Numbered from the stretch's first letter, positions 31,613 to 42,562 are shown. The stretch: 64,000 nucleotides of DNA from Phytophthora hibernalis (GCA_012656075.1 JAAKBF010000168.1:372001-436000); one strand, 5' to 3'. Notes: generated from the sequence alone by a model not told the origin. Numbers and translations are program-made.

Positions 31613-32762
31613 CTACGCATTATACTCCGACACATACAGGCACACGGCTCCGTCAATCACGTAAGAGTTCCCCGTGTACGACAGCAATCCCGTCTCGCCA
31701 TCAACCTTGAACACATACATGTCGTCCGAGTTTTGGTTCGCCACAATGAGCCAGTCTTCGTAGATCGTGAAACCCCGAGGGACCTGACCGCGCGTGCTCT
31801 CCCAACCAAGAGGGGTCAGTGTGCCATTCGTCTCATCAATCTCGAAAATGGCAATCGAGTTGTGGCCACGGTTCGACACGTACACAAACTTACCGTTGCT
31901 CGACAGGTGGATGTCTGCAGCAGTGCTCGTAGTTGTGAAGTTGGATGGTAGCGTCGTGATGTTCTGGACAGCCGGACTCTCCAACAAAGCCCCTGCGGAT
32001 TGATCTTGTACACTCCAACAGCGTTGGAAATCTCGTTCGTGACGTAGAAGAAGTCTCCGTTCGCACTCAGTACAGAGTGGCGAGGTCCCGACCCAGGCGG
32101 ACGGTAGACTGTCTCGAGGTTGTTGAGCGTTTGTCCCTTGGCGTCGAGCTCGTACTGCAGCAGGTCATCACCGCCCAGGTTGGCCGCAACGACGTGGTTG
32201 GAGTTGGGCAGCCATCTTGTACTGTGGATGTGACCCGTAGCCTGTTGGTCCATGACGACCTGGCTGCCGTTCGGGAACGCCTCGTAAAAGCTTTCAGTTG
32301 CGACGGTGCCATTGTCGTAGAGAGGGAATAGCGAGAGACTGCCGACGTAGTTGGCTACGGCGACGAAGTCTTCGTTGGGGCTCAGTGTGACGTGTGCGGG
32401 TGACCCACCCAGCATCTGCTGCGTGTTGAGAAGATCGAGTGTACCGTTGACATTCAACGTCAACGCCGACACGTACCCGATCCCCGTACCGCGGTTAAGA
32501 GCGTAGATCACATGCTTGCCATCGTACAACTTGTTGGTCGATTCCTGGAGGTAGGTAGGGTTGAGTCCGCCTGAAGCGAAACTGAGCGGGGTGACAGCCC
32601 ACTGCGTCAGCGATCCGTCTGTCGTGTTGAGCTTGTAAGTGTAGATGCCCTCGCTGGGTCGGTAGTTGATGTAGCGGCGAAGAGAATCGGATGTGGTTCG
32701 ACCTCTTGGTTTGTAAGAGTAGTGCTGACAGCTGCAACGTAGAGAAGGCTGGGAGGACGCAT
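31613..32762 (-). CDS. 6-phosphogluconolactonase-like seven-bladed beta-propeller, two frameshifts
   Basis: Lactonase family (bacterial Pgl type, YbhE fold). Repeated propeller blades: SEGIYTYKLN, GGSPAHVTLSPNEDFVAVANY, IHSTRWLPNSNHVVAANLG, PGSGPRHSVLSANGDFFYVTNE, DIHLSSNGKFVYVSNRGHNSI and PRGFTIYEDWLIVANQNSD. Start at the ATG at 32762 gives a short hydrophobic N-terminus (MRPPSLLYVAAVSTT), possibly a signal. One base is missing at 32658-32660 and one at 31990-31993 (both C runs on the coding strand). With both restored the length is 383 aa, normal for the family. It hydrolyses 6-phosphogluconolactone or a related lactone; oomycete substrates are unknown. It is the only gene in the spacer of the large inverted repeat. 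Confidence 0.85.
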
Positions 32763-32976
32763 AGGTCTTGGATGGCGAGACAAAGGTGGATGGGTGAGGG
32801 GTCTTGTGCGCGCGGCGTCAGATTAGAAAGTGACTGAAGAAGGAAGGATTGGCAGCATACCAGCCAGCTTTCGATGGAATACCTATACAGATCGCCGTGG
32901 GGGTCCCGCCAAAGTGGAAGAGTAACACACGGCAACTAAGACCAGGCTAGTCCGCTAGAAAGCTTAGTTGACACCT

Positions 32977-33018
32977 TGTTAGGCGCTACACAGACTTGAG
33001 TCTGTGTAGCGCCTAACA
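32977..33018. repeat. perfect 20-bp-arm palindrome upstream of the lactonase
   Basis: Arms 32977-32996 and 32999-33018 are exact reverse complements around a 2-base loop (TG); each arm contains GGCGCTACACAGACT. It lies 215 bp upstream of the lactonase start and 110 bp from the right arm. It could form a hairpin or cruciform, or be a dimeric protein site or a small foldback element. Confidence 0.9.
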
Positions 33019-33127
33019 GAAGTCAATGCTGAACTATTATACTTCACTCAGCGTCCGCGTCGGAGCGTCCCCACTCACAATCAAGTTGACTCACATCTTG
33101 GAATGCGTTTGCATACTACATGTATCG

Positions 33128-35359
33128 ATAGTTGCAAGATGTTCACGAGCGTCTTGATGATCGAAGGTGATAAGTTGCTACGGCAACATAGCCAACTTCA
33201 ACGATTTGTTTCAAACCTTGTTGAACTTGCAGCAACTTAATCCTTCTGACGTCACTCGAGTATCAAACCACTTGCCTTTTTCGGCACCACCACCAAGACA
33301 CCAGACCAGCCAAACTACCGCAACATGAGCGGCACGACGCTCGCCTTCATCGACTGCTCCGCGGGCATCGCAGGCGACATGCTGCTGGGTGCGCTGATCG
33401 ATGCGGTTAGTGCTGGCCGTTGCCTCTCTTGGCGTAGTCGCCCTCTGACAGTGTCTCATTTCGTAGGGAGCTCCACTGACGGACATCAAACGCGGCCTCG
33501 AGTCGCTGCACGGCATCAAGGGCGAGTGGCAGCTGAGCACCAGCAGAGCGTGGAAAGGACCGGGCAGCATCGCTGGCACCAAGGCCCACGTGGGTTCCAT
33601 CTACCAGCACAAGGAGACGGCTCCCCCACGCCTCTCCACGGACACAGCCACAGTCACGGACACAGCCACAGTCACGGCCATGGACACAGTCGCAGCCACA
33701 GCCACGGACATGATGACACACACGCTCACGAGGAGGAAGTGAAGGACGCGGAGGCTGCTGTAATTGAGATGAACCACGACCACGACCATGATCATGAACA
33801 CAACCACGACCATGACCACGACCATGAACATGACCACGACCATGAACATGACGATGACCATCTGCACGGTACTGAAGAGAATGCCGACCATGGAGAGCCT
33901 ATGCGCAACTTGGACGACATCAAGGCTCTGATCCACGAGAGTGAGCTGTCCGACTGGGTGAAGGAGAAGAGCGTGGCGGTCTTCACCCTCTTGGCGCAGG
34001 CGGAGGCCCACACGCACGGCACGTCACTGGAAGAGATTCACTTCCACGAGGTGGGCGCGATCGACAGCATCGTGGACACGATCGGCTCGGTGCTCGCATT
34101 AGACTTGCTCGGAGTGCGCGAGGTGCACGCGTCGTTCCTTCCTTTCTCCTCGGGAACGGTCAAGTGTATGCACGGAGAGCTGCCTGTGCCGCCACCGGCC
34201 ACGTTTCGCCTGATGATTGGCGTTCCTGTATGTCCTGCACCAAAGGGGTGAGTCTGTCTTTAAGGTTTTGCACTTTGCATTGTGTTGCAGAACTTAAGAG
34301 CTTTGCGTTGTTGCAGGGCGAAGGGAGAGCTCGTGACGCCGACGGGAATCAGTCTCGTGAAGGCGCTGGCTTCGACGTTTGGTGAGCCACCCGCTTTCAT
34401 TCCGACGCACACGGGTGTTGGCGCCGGCACGAAGGAGTTCCCGGGCCATGCCAACATCGTCCGCGTTGCAATCGGAACGAAGATCGACGCGTCGGCCCCT
34501 GAAAAGAGCTACGCCAACCCCGCCGCCTCCATCTCGAGGTCTGCTGAGCCTGCTTCTTCCTGTCCTTTTGCCACCGAGAAAGTCGTCGTTCTTGAGACCA
34601 ACCTGGATGATTTGAATCCGCAGGTGATCGGCTACGTGTCGGAGCGCTTGATGTCGGAGCACCACGCACTGGACGTGTGGAAGCAGCCCATTCAGATGAA
34701 GAAGAATCGGCCGGGCGTGTGCCTCAGGTAGCAACCACATATTTGCACTGAAGTGGGCGTCATGTGTCTGATCTTGTGTATTTTTTTGGTGAACAGCATT
34801 TTGTGCCGCGCTGAGCACGAGCAAGAGATTTTAGAGGCTCTCTTCCGTGAAACCACGACGCTCGGTGTCCGCCGGTACGTGCCATTTCTACTATATGATG
34901 CGGTAGATAGAGGACGCAATGAAGACTAACACATTTTAATGCCTTGAATGTCCTAATCGAAACAATAAACGATCGCTTGAACAGTAACGTGATGGATCGT
35001 GTCTTCCTCTCTCGCAAGTTCGTGTCTGTCTCTGCTTTCGGTCGCTCTGTGGACCTTAAAGTCGCATACCTTGGCAATGAAGCGGTGAACGTGCACCCCG
35101 AGTTTGAACACTGCAAGGCAAGATAGCTAGTTACCTGAATTGTCGTGGTTAGCATACTATACTGACACATATTTTGTTGTTTTTCAGGCGATTGCTGTGG
35201 AGCACAACATCCCGCTGCACCAAGTTATTGACGAGGTGAAAGCTCTCGCTCTTCCCCAGATCCGTGTACCAACCCCGCAATGAGCTACACCGATTCAAAC
35301 ACCAAAGTCCGCAAACGAACAATATGTGCTTTGGATTCTTCAAGAAATCGCACACATCC
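33128..35359. repeat. right arm of large inverted repeat
   Basis: Reverse complement of 29349-31577, 2232 versus 2229 bp. The spacer between the arms is 31578-33127. Arm edges match at both ends by base-to-base comparison: outer edge ...GCACACATCC, inner edge ATAGTTGC. Confidence 0.93.
33325..35283 (+). CDS. larC: LarC-like nickel-insertion protein with His-rich segment, right copy, one frameshift
   Basis: DUF111/LarC family. Exons: 33325-33405, 33467-34247, 34317-34727, 34797-34874, 34985-35117 and 35188-35283. With one base added to the C5 run at 33623-33627 they give 526 aa. LarC motifs: DCSAGIAGDMLLGALID, HFHEVGAIDSIVDTIGS, SSGTVKCMHGELPVP, VTPTGISLVKAL, ETNLDDLNPQVIGYV, PIQMKKNRPGV and FRETTTLGVRR. 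A long His/Asp/Glu-rich insert (about 33645-33880; HGHSHSHG, DHDHDHEH) should bind metal. The fifth intron starts GC (AAG|GCAAGA), a typical GC-AG intron. In bacteria LarC inserts Ni into the pincer cofactor; a eukaryotic partner enzyme is not seen here. Transfer from bacteria is inferred, but the introns show it is old. Confidence 0.9.
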
Positions 35360-35614
35360 CCCGAGTTTGATGAAATGTAATATCTCTAACTAATAATGAT
35401 TGATGATCAGCATGTATTGTTGACACCTCTTCTTTATGCGCAGCGCCATGATTTAGTTGATGCCGTGCAAAAGAGACGGGTGTCGTTTCTTACCTACGTC
35501 AGCATGGGTAAACCTCCGCATGCAAATGATCCAAAGAGACTTGGTTGTCGCACCGATTGGACGACAAGCGGCAGTTCAAGAACACCAACATCATCTTGGA
35601 GTCCACCATTAGAT
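35360..35614. other. short gap, no gene recognised
   Basis: Starts exactly at the outer edge of the inverted repeat. One 79-codon frame (35396-35635) has no recognisable domain and overlaps the end of the mTERF gene. Confidence 0.4.
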
Positions 35615-36890
35615 TCAAACAGTACTTTCAAGTAAGCAAGACGGCTTACTTCTTTTCAGCCGCGCCTTGTACGCTGTCACGTACGCAGCGTAGTCCGGGT
35701 ACTTCTCAATGAAGACAACGTCCGACATCAAAATCCACGTGATATCGTCCACAACATCATGACCCCTCGCCTCCAGAAACTCGACGCGCGGGCGAAGAAA
35801 GCGGTCCACATTGCGTGCGATGAATCTCGTGTTCTTTTGAAGTCGCTCCGTGCTGAAGCCCACTGAAACCAGGTAGTCGAATGATTCACGCAAGACACTG
35901 GTGCTGTAACAGACGATACGGCAGTTGAAAGTCAAGGCCCGCGCTCCAGCTCTGTCCCCAAACATTTCGTCCAGCATGTCCACCGTTTCCTTGATTCGAG
36001 CTGGAGCCAAGCCGAGACATTGCGGCACTGACGAAATGACGACCGCTAGCCTCCCACGATGAACACCCAGCTCCACCAAGTAATTCGCGTTCGCACGCAG
36101 ACGCTCAATACTGAGTGTAAAAGTCTGCGGACTCATGGACAGAAAGCGCGTCACCTGCGTCTTGTCGAATCCGATCTCTTTTAGGAAATTCACTTTCGGT
36201 TCCAAGTTGAGTTCAATGCTGCTCGACACTCCTTGAGGAAGACATTGAACAGGTACGGGATCTACCTCAACAACACTGTCAGTTCCCACACCTTCAATAA
36301 CGAAAAACACTTACTTTATCCTTGGACACACCGTGAGAAATGTACCAGTCCACAAGTGCCTCGTACTTGTTGATGGAGATTCCGAGGATGCTCGAGTGGC
36401 GTACAATTATGTGGTTGATCTTGTCCTGAGTGAGTCCCAAGTCGAACAGCCACTCAATCTGTCGGAAATCAAGTAAAAACATGAACAATTAACACAATTA
36501 ACAATGAATCTCCTCCAAATTACAAATATCACAGTTCGCACCTTGCTCTCAATGAGGTCCGTCGACCAATAAAGCAGCTGAAAATTGACATATCAGTCCT
36601 AATGCAAATATTGCAATACAACATAACTAGCATACCATAACATTCTGGGAAATGGAACGCAGCGCCTGCGTCTGCGTCATCCCTCGGAGCATCAAATAGT
36701 GCATCCTGCGGTCCAGCATGTCCTGCGAGACGCTCCAGTGCTTGGGCATTTTGCGCTCGATGCGGTCGTAGTACGTGGACTGCTGCTGCCTCGTCAGCGC
36801 AAGTGCTTTCGCCTCTGCGGTCGCCGCCGAAGCCGACGCGAAGCCCCGCGCGAGCGTCAGTGTCGGAGAGCTCCTCCATAATCGCAGCAT
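35615..36890 (-). CDS. mTERF-domain protein, probably mitochondrial
   Basis: Mitochondrial transcription termination factor family: helical repeats that bind organelle DNA or RNA. Exons on the minus strand: 36890-36636, 36577-36542, 36458-36315 and 36265-35615, exactly in frame, 361 aa. The last acceptor is the least certain. The N-terminus is Arg/Ser/Ala-rich without acids (MLRLWRSSPTLTLARGFASAS), a likely mitochondrial presequence. mTERF repeats: LGLTQDKINHIIVRHSSILG, IGFDKTQVTRFLSMSPQTF, LAVVISSVPQCLGL, FDYLVSVGFS and a C-terminal FIEKYPDYAAYV. Two decayed relatives lie at 19640 and 44700. This is the intact member. Confidence 0.88.
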
Positions 36891-37035
36891 TTTCACGAAT
36901 GAGAACACTCGATTGGTTAGAAATTGAAGTTTCGTGGACGAAACATTTTAGAAATGACATTTATTTAAAAAAACAAATCTTCGGACTCCTTTTGTGTTTT
37001 TTAAACAAAACTTCATAAAATATTTAGACACCGAC

Positions 37036-37077
37036 ATGTACCGGTAGTACCGGTGTACCGGCGGTACAGGAACCGGT
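37036..37077. repeat. GTACCGGT-rich short repeat cluster
   Basis: Four ACCGG words in about 40 bases (ATGTACCGGTAGTACCGGTG, then CCGGCGGTACAGGAACCGG). Similar to 20394-20437. Confidence 0.55.
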
Positions 37078-37399
37078 TCTCTTGAGATATTAGGGGGTTT
37101 CAAAGTACTCATTGAGACAAACATTAGGCTAATCTTTCAACTCGGCCACCTCTTCAGCTTTGAAACGCCCTAATAATTACCAGAAAACCAGCTCTGTGGT
37201 CGAAGGCCGCCAAGCCCGCCAACTAGCTGCCGCAAGTCGGTCCCGAGAAGACAGCCCGCCGACAGCAGCAAGGGCCAGCCCGCCGACAACAGCAGCAAGA
37301 TCGCCGACAGCAGCAAGGGCCAGTCCGCCGTCTTTGCGTTAGTCGGTTGACCTGGATCGTGCGCTGACTCTACAGTCTTCTTGAAGTCTCGTATTGCTG

Positions 37400-37631
37400 T
37401 CGACCAAGAGAAACGGTTTTGCGTGGGCAATACTTGGTTGGCGACTCGGGCTACCAGCTTACTGGGCGGATGCTGGTTCCCTACAAGAAACCGAAAGCGC
37501 TGCAGCCTGAAAACGCGGCAATCAACACAGTTGTAGCGTCAGCTCGTGTTGTGAACGAGAATTGTATTGGCTTGTTGAAGAACCGATGGGCGTTCCTCCA
37601 CCCTGATTCGAACGGAATGTGCAGTGTATAA
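37400..37631 (+). mobile_element. PIF/Harbinger transposase fragment
   Basis: An open fragment with the C-terminal half of a DDE_Tnp_4 core: YLVGDSGYQLTGRMLVPYK (second catalytic Asp in the GDSGY motif) and SARVVNENCIGLLKNRWAFL (third acid). The first third of the transposase is absent; before it lies a CAGCAAGG-rich stretch (37255-37330). Truncated and non-autonomous. Confidence 0.75.
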
Positions 37632-37809
37632 AAATACAATGATTTGCAACTGGTCACGCAGGCGTTCTTGGTGGCGCGGAGGCAGGGGTACCGCCACCAA
37701 AATATAGTTTTGAAATGTCCAAAAAGTGTAGCTCCACCCAAAACATGACCGGGACCACTCACCCAAAAAAGTAACCACCAAGCAAAAATAACTGGACCAC
37801 CAAAATACC
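37632..37809. other. short gap inside transposon nest
   Basis: Pro/Lys-coding-like low-complexity sequence; no gene recognised. Confidence 0.3.
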
Positions 37810-39923
37810 ATGAACACTGATACGTGGCATTTTCATGTAACAGCTTTAAGGACTTTGTCTCTAGACACGAATAGCCATTTCGTCTTCGAGCAGTGGCTAG
37901 CAACGATGCATCTACACGAGGTCGAAGGAAATGGCGATTTAGAAGGGCATTTAGAGCTTGAGTCGTCCGAATCAGAGGTTGAAAATTCCGTTAGACACTG
38001 CCCGAGACAATCGTGGGTGAAAATATGGAGAACGACAGCCTCAAACACACTAGAAACGTATAGACAAACACTACCCACTCATAGCATCGACAAAAGCAAC
38101 CAAGTGGGTTGTATAATCGACCACCTATTTGACTGCGACTACGATCGTGACCGGCGCAAGTGCACAATGCGATCTCAGATAGTCCCCTGCCGTTTTGAAC
38201 GCTGCAAGCGAGCTGAAGCAACGGATTTTGACGTGGAAGGTCGTTGGCCCTGTCCATGTCGATACAAGGTCAAGATCTGTCTTTCTTCTAGCACGTGTGA
38301 GGTGTTCCAGCAGGCGATCAGTTACTGAACAGAAACGATCCTTCCACACCTGTGAAGCGCACATTGACCCAGTCAATGAATAACTACATTGTTTCAAGTC
38401 TTACTAGTGGCGAGCAATCTACAGCTGCAAGACTGTTTGCTGCATTGTCTGCTTTAGTCGAACACAACGCGCTGGTGGGCCCACCGCCTCCAGAGAAACA
38501 AGTGACTGATTTTGTGAAGAATTATCGACGCGACAATTGCAGTGGGGCTGCCGTAGCCTTTAGCGTCAGAGGAAGACGTAGACTCAGTGAGTCTGTTAGT
38601 GTACGCCTGAGAACCTTGTTCTATCCGAGAACAAGTCAGTCCTGTGAGATATCCGATCTCTAGGCCTCAAGAGTCAATGAAGTCTTAACCCAAGACTTAT
38701 GACCTCTTCGTTCCTAAACGTAAACTGTATTCTTGTTCTTATCTGCGGCCAAGCCGCTTACGATGCAGAGGCTCACTATCTAGCATATCAAAGCAAGCTA
38801 TACAACCAGTGGTTGTGAAGCTATCTAATGATATATAGTCAATTATCCAGTACTGAGTACTGCTTTGGGGAGAGGAAGGTGGGTACATCGTAACCTCCAT
38901 GTAACCCCGTTACAACAATCCTAAGAACTCTATGGATTCGATAATTGCCCTTTGTGACGGTCATCTTTATGGCCAACAAGACCTCGACTCGCTTCCGGAC
39001 AGAGACATGGTCATTCTGTGCGACACACAACCAGAATCACAACCTGGTGTAATTGTAAGTGTACCCCATCTTGGAGATGGGTCTACTACCTATCCATCCC
39101 GCGTGGGTAATACCCCGTATTCTGCTCTGAAGCTGTCGCTTCAGAACGGTTGATGAGGCTCTATCGTCTTATGTATCAGCGCGGGTGCCTCTCAGTGCAG
39201 CGCATTCCTCCATTAGGAAATGTTGAAGCCGATTTGTATCAAGTGCTGCAAACTAGCTTACAGCTGACTGTAGCAGAAAGAAATATCGTACACAACTCGA
39301 TTCAATCTTCGAATGCTTGACGGATGCAGACGGATGGAATGCCTGCTGGAGGCTGGACTGTGGACACGAGGAGCAATGATTGCTCCTGTCTATACAACCT
39401 TAAGCACGGGATGTGCTTCCACGTAATCTCCGCGTGCATTCAAGGTGGAGTTCACTGTCCTGAAGTCGATTCACGCCGCCATCAGTTTGTTCGCCCGAAT
39501 CATAGACCGGCTGTATTAGCGCGAGACAGCCCCTCTTCTTCGGATGGTGAATCTCCAGGGTCGCATGGATGGTATACTGGAAATGGAGTGGATATGGATG
39601 CTGTCGCCACACACGAAACCCCAGCTGACAGAAGCGTAGAGATTCAACACAGGCTATATAGCAGTCCTATACTTGTACAAGCGGGTCCCGCACCAAGCCC
39701 TGCTCCATCCACATCAATTTTAGCCACGACCGAGTTTCTCGAGGATGAGGTGGAGACTGACACGTGCCAAGAGGAGTGCTCTGAGGACCTAATTCAGCAA
39801 AGCCCTGCAGAACGGCTTGAGACTCCGGGTGGTGAAGTATGCCGGCGGTCAGCACGATCAAGAAAACCCACCAAGCGTGCGATCGAATCGCGGATGCAGA
39901 ACAGGAAGCGATCGAGAAGCTGA
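37810..39923 (+). mobile_element. MULE transposon relic
   Basis: Ordered pieces of a Mutator-like element in changing frames. A zinc cluster (CRFERCKR ... CPCRYKVKICLSSSTC, near 38170-38300). A helical block (TLTQSMNNYIVSSLTSGEQ ... FVKNYRRDNCSGAA, 38355-38560). A short transposase piece (39 kb: DSIIALCDGHLYGQQDLD). A SWIM finger (CSCLYNLKHGMCFHVI, 39380-39425). A basic tail (RKPTKRAIESRMQNRKRSRS) then stop at 39921. Most of the catalytic core is missing, so it is dead. Confidence 0.72.
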
Positions 39924-39982
39924 TACAGTATGAAATGACTAGCCTCGTCCCTTGATCAATTAATAAATTTGCACGTTTTTTA

Positions 39983-41010
39983 ATGCGACTGGCGCAGAGG
40001 TTGGAGATATCTACTTCGAAGTACATGACATCGCAGATACATCTGCGGAGTAGCTCTCCAGGCGGCATGGCTCGCAGCCGGATATTGAAGAACCAGCTTT
40101 TCTCCATCTGCCCGAGCTCGACGAGAGACCTCACATTCGCCAAGTTTCAAATCGGACTGGGGCGCCGTGGGTCTTCATGTCATACTTCGTCACGCAACCG
40201 TTCCCTACGGTCGTCTTCTCCATCATCGTAAACCCGGCATTCATCCCCACCGAGCGCCTGGTGCTCAAGATACACCGGAGAACGAGGTCGAAAATATGTT
40301 GCCTCGTACTCCGCCCACAACCTGCAAGGACGCGGCCAATGGATTGCGGTTCATCAAGATTTAGTGCATGCCGAACGTGGGCGCCTAGATCCCCGAACAG
40401 CGACAAGGAGGCGGAGGTTGCCGAGCCCCGCGACGCATTCAAGTACGTGATCCTTCATATTGCCATCATCGGTGTTGGCTTCTTGTTCAAGAAGCCGAAG
40501 AACGTGACCCCCTGTACGAGTAGATCCAGGCGCTGATCGTCTTCATCGTTTGCGGCTTCTCGGCATGCTACGTGAACTTCATGCCCGGTAAGACGCGGCT
40601 CGCACTGACAGAGTCCGAGCTGCAGGACAACGCCGACGCGCACCCCGTGATACAGGATACAGAGCTGCTGGGCGCCAATACGCTGGAGACGGACGCGTAT
40701 TGGTTTGGGGATGAGGCGCCAGTCGCCTTGTTGCCGTCGTTGTACGACGTGTTTCTGACGAACGAGGAAATTGAGGAGAACTTGGTCACAAGTGTGGGCA
40801 TGAAGAACGTGCAACTGCCACCAGGAACTGGTCCAAACTCGGGCCTTTGTTGCGTTTCTGGATGAAGATCTGCGACTTCCAGGCACTAGAAGTATCTGCG
40901 GCCCCAGAAGCGCAGGACGGCGTGAAGCTGCTGGCGGAGGAGATCAAAACGTACGTGCAGGTGCAGGTCAATAAGTTGAGACGGCGCAAAACAAAATCGT
41001 CATGTCAAAT
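39983..41010 (+). pseudogene. decayed membrane-protein gene, unknown family
   Basis: Coding-like pieces in shifting frames: EVGDIYFEVHDIADTSAE (about 40000-40050), a hydrophobic stretch MSYFVTQPFPTVVFSIIV (40177), FKYVILHIAIIGVGFLF (about 40438), a 90-residue acidic frame 40572-40865 and a basic end near 40990. They look like one broken gene on the plus strand. I do not recognise the family. Confidence 0.35.
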
Positions 41011-41159
41011 ATTATAACAGTGGAGATACGGCCGTTTGAATGGGACGAGGTGCACAGTCGAACTTAAACGAATTTCCGAGAAAATGCGTTTAGAACATTC
41101 AGAGCTGATTTTTCCCTTGTTTTTTCGACGACCACTCACCAAAACCACACGCGATCAAG

Positions 41160-42562
41160 ATGGAGCACGGCGAGTGGACTGCGAGTTCGGACGAGAGCGT
41201 AGAAGATGCTGACGAGCACGTCGAGTTCGACGAGGCGGTAGCTGAGCACATTGACACGGTGCTGGGAGTGGAGTGCTGCGAGAGGCGCTGCATCGATAAC
41301 CAAGCACAGGCGACGACGACTGGTACGTGGAGTGGGCAAAAGATGCACGAGTGCGTTTCAAAGAGCCTTCTCTGACGTCCTTCAGGACTATCCTGGAGCG
41401 TGTCTGCCCCAATATTCGCATCCGGTCCACGCGTGACAATGTGTGCGATGCCTGTGTCATCTACCGAAACGTAATGGGACCGGAGCCGTCCATCGAAGAT
41501 ACGGAGGCTGTTGTAGCTCATGTGAACGATGCGAAGGCGATGAGATGTCAATATCAAGCCGATTGCAGTGCAGCTACAGCAGATGAATTGGTGACCACTA
41601 TTGTCTTCGCTCAGAACATTGCGCTTCCTCACTCCGCTCAGACGCCATCAATGTGGTACTTTTTGAGCCTCATTTCGGTGTCCGTGTTTGGGATTCACAC
41701 GCACCCGGACTTGTTGCAGTCGAATCTAATCTACTCTGAGCGCAAAGCTAAGAAGGGAAGCACCGAGGTGATATCAATGTTGGAACCTATGCAAGAATCC
41801 GCAACATATACACCAAGGAGAAAGGGGCAAAGCGGTGGCACGTGTACGCTGATAATTGTGGCGGGCAGGTTAAAAACAGTCATGTGCTGCAGTTCCTACT
41901 GTTTCTCGTGCACATGGGCTCGTTGCAGAACGCCAAACTGAGTTTTTGGTGAAGGGCCACACGAAGAACCACTGCGATCGACACTTCGGCTACATCAAGC
42001 GCTGCTATGCAAAGCGCGACCTGTGGGTTCTCGACGATGTAGAGAATGCTGTGAAGGAGTCGTCGCCTGACAACCGGTGCATCAACTTGGAGGACTCTGA
42101 TCAAACGTTTCGAGAGTTTAAAGGTACGCTCGAAGGCCTTTACCGCAAGCTGGACAGCATTCAGAGCTATCAGCTGTTCGAGATGCGTGCGGACGATCCT
42201 GGAAAGGTGTACTGCCGTAAGCGACCAGGTGGCGAGCCTGTCGTTTAGGACCTGCTGAAGCGTGGTGTGGGGAAGACTTTGAGTGTTGAGGAAACAGCGG
42301 AGCTTTGGGCAAGTTTTAAAAAGCTTGATCCTCCCCGCCAAACAAAGAGGAAATCCACGACATCCACAAGAAGGTGCTGCAGTATGTGCCGCCTGAAATG
42401 CGCAATGACCCGCTCAACATTGTTCCCAGCAACCAGGATGATCAAGAAGTCGCAGCAACGAAGCGAGCCCGGCGCCAGAAGTCATCTAAGAGTAAAAAGC
42501 GCACTGCAGCAGATCAGACGAAGCCTCTCAAGAAGAGAGCTACAGGAAATGAGGAGCAGTAA
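41160..42562 (+). mobile_element. DDE-type (DUF7869-like) transposase with frameshifts
   Basis: An almost complete transposase-like gene. Start MEHGEWTASSDESVED at 41160; cysteine pair VCDACVIYRN; SLISVSVFGIHTHPDLL; YADNCGGQVKNSHVLQFL (the DNCGGQ-K-N motif of DUF7869-type proteins); VKGHTKNHCDRHFGYIK; and a basic tail KRARRQKSSKSKKR ending at the stop at 42560-42562. Shifts lie near 41310, 41780 and 41943-41947 (a T5 run; one added T joins LSFL to VKGHTK). Few steps from intact. No terminal inverted repeats were found by eye. Confidence 0.7.

Noticed and set aside
41946..42248. Separate small gene for the VKGHTKNHCDRHFG frame
   Set aside because: It is the continuation of the DUF7869-type transposase after a one-base shift in a T run.
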